Shown piece after piece: positions 27,424-35,645 of a stretch of 64,000 bases of DNA. Every line of letters begins with the position of its first letter. The first letter of the stretch is position 1. Below the pieces are notes generated by a model. It did no database searches. It worked only from the letters and a program-made list of their open reading frames with translations, and was not told the origin of the DNA. Position numbers and translations under genes: made by a program. Source of the stretch: Paucilactobacillus hokkaidonensis JCM 18461 (GTDB taxonomy: Bacteria; Bacillota; Bacilli; Lactobacillales; Lactobacillaceae); contig NZ_AP014681.1 of NCBI RefSeq assembly GCF_000829395.1, forward strand, positions 1-64,000, written 5' to 3'.

Positions 27424-27465
27424 AAATTGACTCCTTTCACCAAGTAGGTTATTGATAGTATAAAC

Positions 27466-27496
27466 TTGTAATCTAGTTTTGTAAACTAGATTACAA
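27466..27496. promoter_or_regulatory. Perfect 14-bp palindrome upstream of DUF1836-degV
   Basis: TTGTAATCTAGTTT and its exact complement are separated by 3 bp, 43 bp upstream of the DUF1836 start. There is no T-run on either side, so it looks like an operator, perhaps autoregulatory, rather than a terminator. Confidence 0.65.
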
Positions 27497-27640
27497 AGTT
27501 GATTCGATCATTATATGTGAGAGCAGAGTCAATATTGAACAATGAATGCCGAAACTTGTATCTATCTAGTCAAGCTTTTAAAATAAAGTTAAGATTTGAA
27601 ATGAGCCATGTTTCAACATTGTGGAAGCGGAGGAAATAAC

Positions 27641-28696
27641 ATGACAGAAAAATTAACGATGGCGGTGATTGGCTTTGGTAAAAGTGCCACACGCTATCAT
27701 TTGCCGTATTTGATGTTACGCGACAATATTCAAGTAAAATGGGTTTATGCGCGCCATTTAAATAAACGGCCAGCGGAACAAGAATTTTACAAGCAGCATC
27801 ACGTTCAGTTCACTGATAACGTGACTGAAGTATTATCTGACCCAGCGGTTAAATTAGTGACGATCTGCTTGCCGCCAGCGTTGCATTTTGCCTTTGCCAA
27901 GCGCTGTTTAGAAGCTGGCAAAAATGTGCTGGTCGAGAAACCATTTACTAGCACGGTTGCGGAAGCTAAAGCCTTATTTGATCTAGCCGCTGAGCATAAC
28001 TTATTAGTGATGCCGTATCAAAATCGTCGCTTTGATGGTGAGTTTTTAGCTTTACAACAGGTTCTGCAAGTTGGGTACTTAGGTGAGCCGCTGGAACTAG
28101 AATCACATTTTGATCATTTTCGGCCTGATCCGGAAGTTAAACAAGGAGCACCGGAAGATGGCGCCTTTTATGGCTTAGGTAGCCATTTAGTTGATCAAGT
28201 AGTGGCATTATTTGGTCGGCCCCAACAGGTCAGTTACGATATTCGAGCGCAACAGAATCCGGCTAGTACGGTTGACGATTATTATGATGTCAGTTTGTTT
28301 TATCCTAATTTCAAAGCTACGGTCAAAAGTAGCTCGCTAGTGGCGCAACCCTATCCGCGCTTTATTTTGCATGGCACTCAAGGTAGTTTCATTAAATATG
28401 GTATTGACCAACAGGAGAATGACTTAAAAGCTGGATTAACACCGGCTGCGGCGGGGTTCGGGGAAGATAGTCCGAAATTCTTTGGTGAGCTAAATTATCA
28501 AAACGCTAATGGTGATTGGATCAATAAACAGCTTCCAACGCCGCGAGGGGACTACGGTCGGGTTTACGATGGTCTGTATGAAAGTATTATCCACGGTGCC
28601 GCACCACTGGTCAGTGCTGATGAAGCAATTACTGATTTGGCAATTTTAGCTGCTGGCTTTAGTCAATTGAGCCCAAGCATTTATCAACTATGGTAG
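27641..28696 (+). CDS. Gfo/Idh/MocA-family oxidoreductase
   Basis: A 351-residue NAD(P)-dependent dehydrogenase. The N-terminal Rossmann motif is AVIGFGKSATRYHLPYL, the diagnostic VLVEKPFTSTVAEA (EKP) sits at about residue 95, and GAFYGLGSHLVDQVVALFG matches the active-site helix of the C-terminal domain. These enzymes act on sugars, inositols or related polyols; the substrate is unknown. GGAGG lies 9 nt before the ATG at 27641. The stop codon TAG is the first part of the IS30 left repeat (28692), so the last residues may be IS-derived although length is normal. Confidence 0.88.
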   Translation: MTEKLTMAVIGFGKSATRYHLPYLMLRDNIQVKWVYARHLNKRPAEQEFYKQHHVQFTDNVTEVLSDPAVKLVTICLPPALHFAFAKRCLEAGKNVLVEKPFTSTVAEAKALFDLAAEHNLLVMPYQNRRFDGEFLALQQVLQVGYLGEPLELESHFDHFRPDPEVKQGAPEDGAFYGLGSHLVDQVVALFGRPQQVSYDIRAQQNPASTVDDYYDVSLFYPNFKATVKSSSLVAQPYPRFILHGTQGSFIKYGIDQQENDLKAGLTPAAAGFGEDSPKFFGELNYQNANGDWINKQLPTPRGDYGRVYDGLYESIIHGAAPLVSADEAITDLAILAAGFSQLSPSIYQLW

Positions 28697-29090
28697 ATTG
28701 TAAAATTTAAGTTGAACATATTAGTGGACAGAAAAACCCATAAAGGTCTTTAATGGTGTCACCACAACATTCCATTAGAAAGAAGGACCTTTATGGGCAC
28801 CACTATTTTATCATTTGAAGACCGCGTTGTCATCGAAACACTTCATCATGAAAAGCACTCACTTCAATATATTGCCGATTATTTAGGCTTTAGTAAAACC
28901 ACTATCTTTAATGAGGTTCATCGCTTAGCTGGTGAGTATCACGCAGTTAAGGCTCAAACTGACCATGAAGTTAAACTTAGTCATCGTGGTCGTAAAACCA
29001 TCTTAACGACTAACCTAAAGCGATTGATTGAAGAAAAAATCAAGATCCAAAAATGGTCAATTGAACAAGTGGCTCATGTAGTTAGAATTG

Positions 29091-30640
29091 GGTTCTACAA
29101 TATTTGGTACTGATAGAGATTCACTTTGTGAATTTCTACTGGTGCCATTTTCTATTATCAAGTAAAATTGTACAAAAATAGAAGATAGCCTGACCCCTAT
29201 CTAACGAAAGGAACTATCTCCCACGGATAATAATACCAGATTAGCTCTCAATATCACAGATACTCGTTTAGAATTTGATCCCGACCCTAAATATAAATAT
29301 CAACCTATGTCTCGAGAAATGACTGACAAAGGTGAGGCTAACGTGTGGCACTGCGTGCTCACATACGAAATGACTTGTCCTAAATGTTCAACCGTCATGA
29401 GTCGAAACGGGTACAAAAGTGTCATGTATCAATCTGCCCAAAATGGTACAAGTCTGATTTTCTTTAAAATTAAAAAGCAAAAATACATTTGTAAATGCTG
29501 TAAAAATACTGAGCTTGCTGAATTGAGTGATGTAAGAAAAGGAGACCATCTTTTTCGTGACGTAAAACAAATTATCGCTATGCAAATTGAAGAAAACATG
29601 AGTATGACTACAATTGCGAAAATCAATAACGTCTCCTCAAATACTGTTATCCGGTCAATTCTAGGATTAGCTTGTTATATCAAACCATCTTTTCATTATT
29701 TATCGCGAAACATTGCTTTCGATGATTTCAAATCGGGAAAGTTTGCTAAAAGCGGATACTTCCTTTTACTTATGAATATTGAAACACATCAACCAATAGA
29801 TGTAATTTCTGACAGAGGTGATCACTCCCTTGAAAAGTACTTTTTAAGATATTCTCCGGCGGCTCGTGCTGCTGTTCGAACGGTTACGGTCGACTTATTT
29901 TCCCCTTATCGAAGTACTATTCAAAAAGTTTTCCCGAATGCAATTATCATTGCTGACCATTTTCATGTGGTAGTCCAGGCCTTTAAAGGCCTCAATCAGC
30001 TTAGAATAAAAGTAATGAAATCATTTAAGTACGGGTCACCCGAATATCGCCAACTTAACAGATTTTGGAAACTAATTATGAAATCAGAAAGCGACTTAAA
30101 TCGCTCTGATCGATATAAACGTCGTAATTTCAAAAATTTACAATTGACTGACGACGAAGTCGTTAATCGTTTACTATCGCTTTCCGAAGAATTGCGTGCT
30201 GCTTATAACTTCTACCAAGATCTCATTTTCATAATTCATAATCAAAGTTCAGAACGGCTGAAAACCTTATTGTGGCCAGAAGATGATAAAAATTCGGCAA
30301 TTCTCCCACAGGAAATGGATGCTGCCATCAAGACTCTACGAAAACATTTCGAAGAGATTATAAACAGTTTTAAAACAAAATACTGTCATTTCTCAACAGG
30401 TCCTGTAGAAGGATGTAACAACAAAATTAAAGTAATAAAGCGTACTGCGTACGGGTTTAGAAACTTCTATCATTTCAAGATTCGAATTCTAATTGCATTT
30501 AAAAATAGTTTCTATTCTAAAAATTTCATATCTCTCACAAAACAACAAAAAACTGCTAATTCCCCGACAACGGAGAAACTAGCAGCTTGATGTTAAAGAT
30601 TGTGAAATTCTAGGTCATCAGTACTTCTTGACAAAGAACC
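29091..30640 (+). mobile_element. ISL3-family insertion sequence, 8-bp target duplication
   Basis: Ends begin GGTTCTACAATATTTGGTAC (left) and, read inward, GGTTCTTTGTCAAGAAGTAC (right). The 8-bp duplication TAGAATTG is present at 29083-29090 and 30641-30648, as expected for ISL3. Length is 1550 bp. Confidence 0.95.
29307..30590 (+). CDS. ISL3-family transposase
   Basis: A 427-residue transposase with an N-terminal zinc-binding region (CPKCSTVMSRNGYKS, CKCCKN), a helix-turn-helix and the DDE domain (VTVDLFSPYRSTIQKVFPNA, IADHFHVV, TGPVEGCNNKIKVIKRTAYGF). Upstream, 28 more conserved codons continue in frame to an ACG at 29223 preceded by GAAAGGA; family members start MDNN there. The native ATG thus seems changed to ACG, leaving the ATG at 29307, which lacks a good ribosome site. 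Activity may be reduced. Confidence 0.9.
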   Translation: MSREMTDKGEANVWHCVLTYEMTCPKCSTVMSRNGYKSVMYQSAQNGTSLIFFKIKKQKYICKCCKNTELAELSDVRKGDHLFRDVKQIIAMQIEENMSMTTIAKINNVSSNTVIRSILGLACYIKPSFHYLSRNIAFDDFKSGKFAKSGYFLLLMNIETHQPIDVISDRGDHSLEKYFLRYSPAARAAVRTVTVDLFSPYRSTIQKVFPNAIIIADHFHVVVQAFKGLNQLRIKVMKSFKYGSPEYRQLNRFWKLIMKSESDLNRSDRYKRRNFKNLQLTDDEVVNRLLSLSEELRAAYNFYQDLIFIIHNQSSERLKTLLWPEDDKNSAILPQEMDAAIKTLRKHFEEIINSFKTKYCHFSTGPVEGCNNKIKVIKRTAYGFRNFYHFKIRILIAFKNSFYSKNFISLTKQQKTANSPTTEKLAA

Positions 30641-31320
30641 TAGAATTGCCTACAAAACCATCTATAACTGGATTGATCAGGGACTACTGGATATTAATGT
30701 GACTGATTTACCTGACCATGGTATTCGTCGCAAACGATCTAAAGAAACCCGTGGTAGTTTTAGTCATGGACGTTCCATCGAAGATCGTCCAGCTGAAATT
30801 TCTGATCGTAATACTTCAGGTCACTTCGAAGCTGATACAGTTTTATCTGGAAAACGTAAAGGTCAAGCAGTAGCTACGTTTGTCGAGCGTAAGAGTCGGC
30901 TTACCATCGTTAAACGGCTTAATGGACGAGATAGTACTTCAATGACCAAGGCTATTTTAGAATTGGCTAACCAGTTAGGAGATAATCTCAAGACCCTTAC
31001 TGTTGACCATGGGAAAGAATTCGCCAACTACAATTTGATTGAAGAACAGACCGGTGTTCCGCTGTACTTTGCGCACGCTTATTCGCCACATGAACGAGGC
31101 AGTAATGAAAATCGCAACCGAGTACTACGCCGCTTCATTCCCAAAGGTCAACCGATTGATGAGATTACCGATGATGAATTGATTCAAATTAACTGGTATT
31201 TGAATTCCCGACCACTCAAATGTTTAAATTGGCGAACACCGATTGAGATCTTTTTGCGTGATCTGCGTTACTAAATTTGTTCAAGTTATTTCTTGCAATC
31301 TGCCTTATAATAAAGAGTGA

Positions 31321-31665
31321 TTATTTTTTGCTTTTCATTTTTACATCGCGTGATTCCAAAGTGGAAACTTGCAAATCAAATTCTTTTTGTTCGTTAATAG
31401 ATAACTGCTCGTAGAAAGAATGTATGGCCGTTTCGACAGACAAACGTTGATTTTCTGCATATCCAATCATTGACATTGCTTGAAGTTTATTTCTAGTATG
31501 GTTGCTAATTTTAAGATTGGTGTTGAACGTTACGGAACTAATTTCTTTATTAGTTGGGTTATCTTTTGCGGGATTCACGAAATCTGATGCTTTAGCTTGC
31601 TTTTCAGGCTTGGGAATACTACTTTCTGTATTATTTCTATTGGATCTAATTAATGAATTAGCCAT
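31321..31665 (-). CDS. Small plasmid partition partner of ParA (DUF5388-like)
   Basis: A 114-residue protein coded directly after parA and overlapping it by 8 nt; GAGGTG precedes the ATG at 31665. The N-terminal third is polar and disordered (SIPKPEKQAKASDF), followed by a compact domain NLKISNHTRNKLQAMSMIGY resembling a ribbon-helix-helix. This is the gene order of type Ib partition systems, where the small protein binds the centromere and stimulates the ParA ATPase. The DUF5388 assignment is from recognition of the C-terminal half. Confidence 0.75.
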   Translation of the reverse strand: MANSLIRSNRNNTESSIPKPEKQAKASDFVNPAKDNPTNKEISSVTFNTNLKISNHTRNKLQAMSMIGYAENQRLSVETAIHSFYEQLSINEQKEFDLQVSTLESRDVKMKSKK

Positions 31666-32467
31666 GCTCAATCACCTCAATTCTTGATAGCAATTCATCA
31701 GTTACGTTTTTGTATACATCAAAAACCCTCTTGTCGAATTTGGAACCGAATGTAATTCCAGTAATTCCATACCGTTTGAGCCTTTGCATTGAATGAATTT
31801 TATTTTTAAATATGTTATCTTCACCAAATTCTGAAATAGCATTAGAAACTGTAGCTTCATCAACAGGTGCGCCTGCTTGGAGTAATACGGCTAATATGCC
31901 CACCAACTCCAGCCTAGGTGCTTTGTATTCATTAACTATTTCATCTTGAATATATTTAATAAACGCTTCTGCACCCTCAAAACTATGTTCATGAGTTTGC
32001 ATAATAATTAAGCAATAATCAGATGCATACAGTGCACTATCAGTAATGAGACTTATTGTAGGTGGAATATCAATGATAATATAATCATATTTTTCCTTTA
32101 AAGGATTAAGCAATGTGTTAAAGGCTGTAACCCTATCTAAATATTCATGGTGTTTTTCCATATATCGCGGATATAATGCAAAATCAGGTGCAGACGCCAG
32201 CAAATCTAGATGCTCTTTAATATTAATTAATGAATTTGATAAGTCACCGTCTTCTATGCTGGCCATCAATGTTTTTTTAAAATACCCTACTTCATTGCTG
32301 ATATTTAGCTTAGTTTTTAGGTATAAGTTTGTGGCATTTCCTTGAGGGTCAAGGTCTACTAATAACGTTTGATAGCCGCGATTGCTTAATTCAAGGGCTA
32401 CCATAGTCGAATTACTAGTTTTACCTACGCCACCTTTGAAATTGCCAAAGGTTATTACTTGGGTCAT
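31658..32467 (-). CDS. parA: ParA plasmid-partition ATPase
   Basis: A 269-residue Walker-type ParA. The deviant Walker A GNFKGGVGKTSNS is at about 7-19, LLVDLDPQGNATN (Walker A') at about 36-48 and YIIIDIPPTISL (Walker B) near 130. There is no N-terminal DNA-binding domain, so autoregulation would rest on the small partner. It moves plasmid copies over the nucleoid. GGAGGTG lies 10 nt before the ATG. The repeat array upstream is the likely centromere. Confidence 0.95.
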   Translation of the reverse strand: MTQVITFGNFKGGVGKTSNSTMVALELSNRGYQTLLVDLDPQGNATNLYLKTKLNISNEVGYFKKTLMASIEDGDLSNSLINIKEHLDLLASAPDFALYPRYMEKHHEYLDRVTAFNTLLNPLKEKYDYIIIDIPPTISLITDSALYASDYCLIIMQTHEHSFEGAEAFIKYIQDEIVNEYKAPRLELVGILAVLLQAGAPVDEATVSNAISEFGEDNIFKNKIHSMQRLKRYGITGITFGSKFDKRVFDVYKNVTDELLSRIEVIEHG

Positions 32468-32493
32468 ATGTTATGCACCTCCGTTTTTTTAAT

Positions 32494-32785
32494 AGTAGCA
32501 CTATGTAGTTCCTACTGTCAATAAGTCTAGTGCAATAGTTCTGTAGTGCAATAGTGCTAGCACTATCTAGTTCTAGTACTACGGAACTAAGTAGTTCAAT
32601 AGTGCAATAGTTCTGTAGTTCTAGCAATTAGATAGTAAATTGGTTGGAAAAGCTGATATATCAACGCACTACAGAACTAGATAGTGCAGTAGTGCAATAG
32701 TGCTGTAGCCGTTGCGCTATTGCACTACGAAACTATTGCACTATCTAGTTCTAGCACTACAGGACTATGGCACTACGTAGTGCTA
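32494..32785. repeat. Repeat-rich putative partition centromere (parS)
   Basis: About 290 bp upstream of parA consist of many direct and inverted copies of short, nearly identical blocks, for example AGTGCAATAGTTCTGTAG, GCACTATCTAGTTCTAG and CACTACGTAGTGC. Blocks such as CTAGTTCTAG and TAGTGC occur in both orientations. Position and repetition fit a type Ib parS region that also carries the par promoter. Confidence 0.8.
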
Positions 32786-32797
32786 TTTAAAAAAATG

Positions 32798-32827
32798 TTG
32801 ACATTATAGCAATAAAACAATTATAAT
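32798..32827 (+). promoter_or_regulatory. Plus-strand promoter facing the antisense-RNA locus
   Basis: TTGACA (32798-32803) and TATAAT (32822-32827), both consensus hexamers, are 18 bp apart. Transcription would run toward the terminators at 32838-32911. No gene longer than 17 codons lies before them. Confidence 0.6.
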
Positions 32828-32837
32828 TACATTAAAC

Positions 32838-32971
32838 AAAAAAGCACCTCACAAATTGTGAGATGCAATCAAAATTGAATATAAAAAAAGCCACCCCCGA
32901 TTGCAGTCGGGCGTAACTAAACAGTTTATACGAATTAACTGTATTGTAGCATGTGTGGCGAATTTTGACAA
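32838..32971 (-). ncRNA. Putative antisense RNA resembling RNAII of Fst/par type I antitoxins
   Basis: On the minus strand TTGTCA (32966-32971) and TACAAT (32943-32948) are 17 bp apart. A transcript from about 32936 would form a hairpin ACAGTT...AACTGT and then a terminator CCCGACTGCAATCGGG with GGTGGC and seven T residues (ending about 32883), giving an RNA of some 55-65 nt. A second terminator stem, GCATCTCACAA/TTGTGAGGTGC plus six T, ends at 32838. Size, structure and the converging plus-strand promoter fit pAD1-like par loci. No Fst-like toxin frame is present. Confidence 0.5.
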
Positions 32972-32974
32972 TGT

Positions 32975-33397
32975 AGAAGCCAACCTGCATGGATAAAGTC
33001 CAAACTAAATAGACACGTTTGCCAGTGCGACCGCAATAACAACTGGCTATATCACATAAGCAACGGCCTCGTGTTGTGGGTGATGAATGGTGGTGACCAC
33101 CAATAAGGGTCAGGGCGGTTTACTGGTGCTTACGAGCACGGTAACTAATCACAACGCTATTAGGGCAGTAATTAATAGGGTGGTTAGTTTGTCGAAAGAC
33201 AACAGCTACGAGGTTAACTAAATACGTGAGACGGCCGATCGGTCAAGTAAGTAGTTGAGTTGTACTCTAGTGCGACGCTTATTTTTTTATTTAAAATTTG
33301 CTCGTGACTAGGGTCCAACTTTGCCATTCACCGCTCAACCAACCTCTCAATCAAGCATGGGTGAACCACTAAGTCAATAAAAAGGGAGTGCTTAGTT
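32975..33397. other. Non-coding stretch with dense predicted secondary structure
   Basis: No gene fits here. The DNA is more GC-rich than its surroundings and holds many compact hairpins: GCCAGT/ACTGGC (33021-33047), GGTGGTGACCACC (33089-33101), GTGCTTACGAGCAC (33126-33139), GTTTGTCGAAAGACAAC (33187-33203) and GGCCGATCGGTC (33233-33244), with a T-run at 33281-33287. This is the look of a structured RNA or an origin/transfer element. I cannot match it to a named family. Confidence 0.4.
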
Positions 33398-33601
33398 ATG
33401 GAAATTAGAGGATTAACTTACAATTATTTAAAGATGTTTTGCCAAGAATACTTCGGTGCTGAGTTTCCATGGGAAGTTGATTTAGGGTTGCTGGAAGAAG
33501 CCAAAGATCAATACATATTAATATTATTATGGTCAGAATTTACACATCATGTGTCAAGTTGTCCTAGAGTACCCGAAGAATTAATGGATATATTTCACTA
33601 A
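33398..33601 (+). CDS. Small hypothetical plasmid protein
   Basis: A 67-residue acidic protein (MEIRGLTYNYLKMFCQEYFG...) with AAAGGGAG 9 nt before the ATG. It contains a hydrophobic stretch DQYILILLWSEF but no clear membrane helix. No family is recognised. It follows the structured non-coding region. Confidence 0.45.
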   Translation: MEIRGLTYNYLKMFCQEYFGAEFPWEVDLGLLEEAKDQYILILLWSEFTHHVSSCPRVPEELMDIFH

Positions 33602-33851
33602 CTTTTGAGAAATAAGAATCCCGTTAAATCAATGTTTCGGAGTGTTACCTAAACTATACCAATTTAGGTTCACAAAGTTGGTAAATAAAAAGCCCATAAC
33701 CGAAAGGGGTAATGATCTTACTTGATATAATGTCAATTATGTTAACTAGTCTTATTAGGGGATATAAACTAGTCAACATCTTAAGCAAGTTATTGCGTAA
33801 TTCATGAAAATGTATGTTATTATGTATTCGGATATGAATCAAGTGTACCGA

Positions 33852-33889
33852 AATAGCAATGTGCCCGCTAACACATGTGCTATTTTTTT
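33852..33889 (+). terminator. Rho-independent terminator
   Basis: AATAGCA and TGTG pair with CACA and TGCTATT across a 10-nt loop, followed by seven T residues. The preceding 250 bp (33602-33851) hold no gene that I can support. Confidence 0.7.
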
Positions 33890-33902
33890 GTGCCTTGAAT
33901 TG

Positions 33903-34831
33903 TCAAGTTAAGTGCAATTTTTGATTATGATAGATCTCATATGGTGTTTTCCAGTTTAAACATTTTCGTGGCCTTTTATTCAGCCGATCAACGAATTCTA
34001 AAATGACGGTATCCGAAATTGGATCCATATCTTGATTTCTAGGCAGGTACTCGCGGATTAAGCCATTTGTATTTTCATTTGACCCACGTTGCCACGGTCG
34101 GGCGTAATCGTACCTAAGTGTTCTGGTGGCAGATCTTTTAGTAGTCTTCGAATAGTAGTGGTCACACTGGCTGAGCTTTTCTTAGCTGCTTTGTGCATTA
34201 TTAAGTATCTTGAACAACGGTCAACCATTGTGACCACACAAAATCTGCCAGTTTTGCCAGCTACAGTATCCAGCTCCCAGTGGCCAATCTGAGTCCGCTT
34301 ATTGGCAGACTCAGGTCGTTCTTGGAGTGTATGCGATATAGGAATCTTCCCGCGACGTTCCTCATAACCTTTTTTATGGCGCGATTTACCATGATGTCTA
34401 AGCTTTCTGATCACCCCTCTGGCACCTCGTGATGAAAGCTTCTGATCAAATAAACCGGAGTAGATGCCACGATAAATCGTGGTGTAGCTGATCTGAAATG
34501 ATGAGGTCTCTAATTTTAAGCGTGCGGCAATTTCTTCTGGTGACCATTGTAGATCCAAGAATAAATGCCGGATTAATTGAAGCAATTGGTGATCAGAAAG
34601 TAGCGACCGGCGTCCACAATGAGATTTTTGAGCTTCGTAGCGCTCTTGAGCAACAGAAGGTGAATATGCCGATCTATTTCGCGATAACTCACGGCTAACT
34701 GTCGACGTTGCTCGACCAATTGTTTGGGCAATTGAAGTCAGTGAAGCCTGATTATTATGCATCAGGAATATCGTTTCGCGTTCACTCATGGTAAGATGTT
34801 TGTATTGGATGTAAGCTGATTCCTGAGACAA
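33903..34831 (-). pseudogene. IS30-family transposase with internal deletion
   Basis: This IS30 type differs from the other two (MSQESAYIQYKHLTMSERE). The HTH (IAQTIGRATSTVSRELSRNR), RRSLLSDHQLLQLIRHLFLD and the first DDE block (IGHWELDTVAGKTGRF) are intact. At TITPDRG (near 34100) the frame is lost. The sequence resumes in another frame as WQRGSNENTNGLIREYLPRN, to the stop at 33903. The region expected between them is gone, apparently through a deletion between short similar sequences (GACCGTGG). Ends lie near 33896 and 34885. Confidence 0.85.
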
Positions 34832-34943
34832 CTTTTAAGAGAGGGTATGATGAATAAATCATCTCTCAAAAGGAAGGAATCAGCTTACATCCAGATGAGG
34901 AACTGAAACCTTTAATGACTAAAGCCTTGAGACGCTACTTTAA

Positions 34944-35105
34944 CGCCCTGAGAAGCACATCAAGAATGTTGAGAACTACTTATACGGCACCATGCAAAAC
35001 CTATTTGGCGTTTGGTGGAATAAACAAGCGGCTAGAGAATATTCGGCCAAACACCCCGAAGAAGAAAAATCGGCCGACAACGATAACAGTGGGTTGTACT
35101 ACTAG
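34944..35105 (+). pseudogene. C-terminal fragment of an unidentified plasmid protein
   Basis: Fifty-three codons without a start (EKHIKNVENYLYGTMQNLFG, then an acidic tail ending SGLYY) end at 35105. The composition is normal for coding DNA and other frames are interrupted. The upstream part was presumably lost when the neighbouring IS30 arrived. I do not recognise the family. The remaining 35106-35300 has no gene. Confidence 0.4.
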
Positions 35106-35302
35106 TCCTAAAAGGCTACAAAATCTTTTCTAAGCGATTTTAAGACTTACTAACCTATTTTACTTAAGTTAGATTTAAATGGCTTAAACATAAGAATAGG
35201 GGCTTTTAAATGAGTGTCAGAGCTAACCAGGCTAACCAGCTCAAAAGTTTAGCCTTTAGATCAACGCCAAGCTCAAGTGATTTGAGGCCAAGGCTTTATC
35301 TA

Positions 35303-35331
35303 TTGATAAGGTACTCAAAAGGTAGTATAAT
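35303..35331 (+). promoter_or_regulatory. Promoter of the RelB/PemK-like TA operon
   Basis: TTGATA and TATAAT are exactly 17 bp apart, 33 bp before the antitoxin start. GGTA(C/G)T repeats overlap it and may be the operator. Confidence 0.75.
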
Positions 35332-35363
35332 GGTAGTAGTAAAAGAAAGGAAATGAGACAATC

Positions 35364-35645
35364 ATGGCAGTTAAGGAAAAGAAACGGGTCCAAGTCAAGA
35401 TTGATAAAGATTTGGCCGATGATACCGAAGCAATTTTAAGCGAATTGGGCTTAAATCCAACCACGGCCATTAACATGTTTTACAAGCGGATTGTTGCTAA
35501 TGGTGCTTTACCTTTTAATGCGTCTTTAAGCGAAGAAGAAAGAGCTAATTTACGCTTTTTAAAGGCGACCGAAGGGACACCAGTCACCGAGTTCAAAGAC
35601 GCTAAAGAGGTCGCTGATTGGCTCAACGATCCAGATGAGGACTAA
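35364..35645 (+). CDS. RelB/DinJ-family antitoxin
   Basis: A 93-residue antitoxin with a DinJ-like N-terminus (KRVQVKIDKDLADDTEAIL, GLNPTTAINMFYKRIVANGALPF) and an acidic tail ending WLNDPDED. AAAGGAAATG lies before the ATG. It overlaps the toxin gene by 11 nt. The same two-gene module is familiar on lactobacillal plasmids near mob genes. Confidence 0.88.
   Translation: MAVKEKKRVQVKIDKDLADDTEAILSELGLNPTTAINMFYKRIVANGALPFNASLSEEERANLRFLKATEGTPVTEFKDAKEVADWLNDPDED

Larger units (their letters stand above)
28793..31274 (+). pseudogene. IS30 transposase split by ISL3 insertion
   Basis: The N-terminal part (28793-29090) holds the HTH (LQYIADYLGFSKTTIFNEV) and RGRKTILTTNLKRLIEEKI. The gene resumes after 30640 with IAYKTIYNWIDQGLL and runs through SGHFEADTVLSG, LTVDHGKEFANY and the final HERGSNENRNR DDE elements to 31274. 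It differs from the copy at 5983. The coding sequence would be whole without the insertion. Confidence 0.9.
28692..31304 (+). mobile_element. IS30-family element interrupted by an ISL3-family element
   Basis: The outer ends GGTAGATTGTAAAATTTAAG (28692) and inward-read GGCAGATTGCAAGAAATAAC (ending 31304) belong to one IS30. Removing the inserted 1550-bp ISL3 element and one copy of its 8-bp duplication restores about 1.05 kb, the normal IS30 size. Confidence 0.9.

Noticed and set aside
32838-32911. An Fst-type toxin gene on the plus strand
   Set aside because: Only a 17-codon polar frame exists between promoter and terminator, without the hydrophobic helix required.
33654-33842. Minus-strand gene of 62 codons
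   Set aside because: No ribosome site, no similarity that I recognise and AT-rich composition; likely chance.
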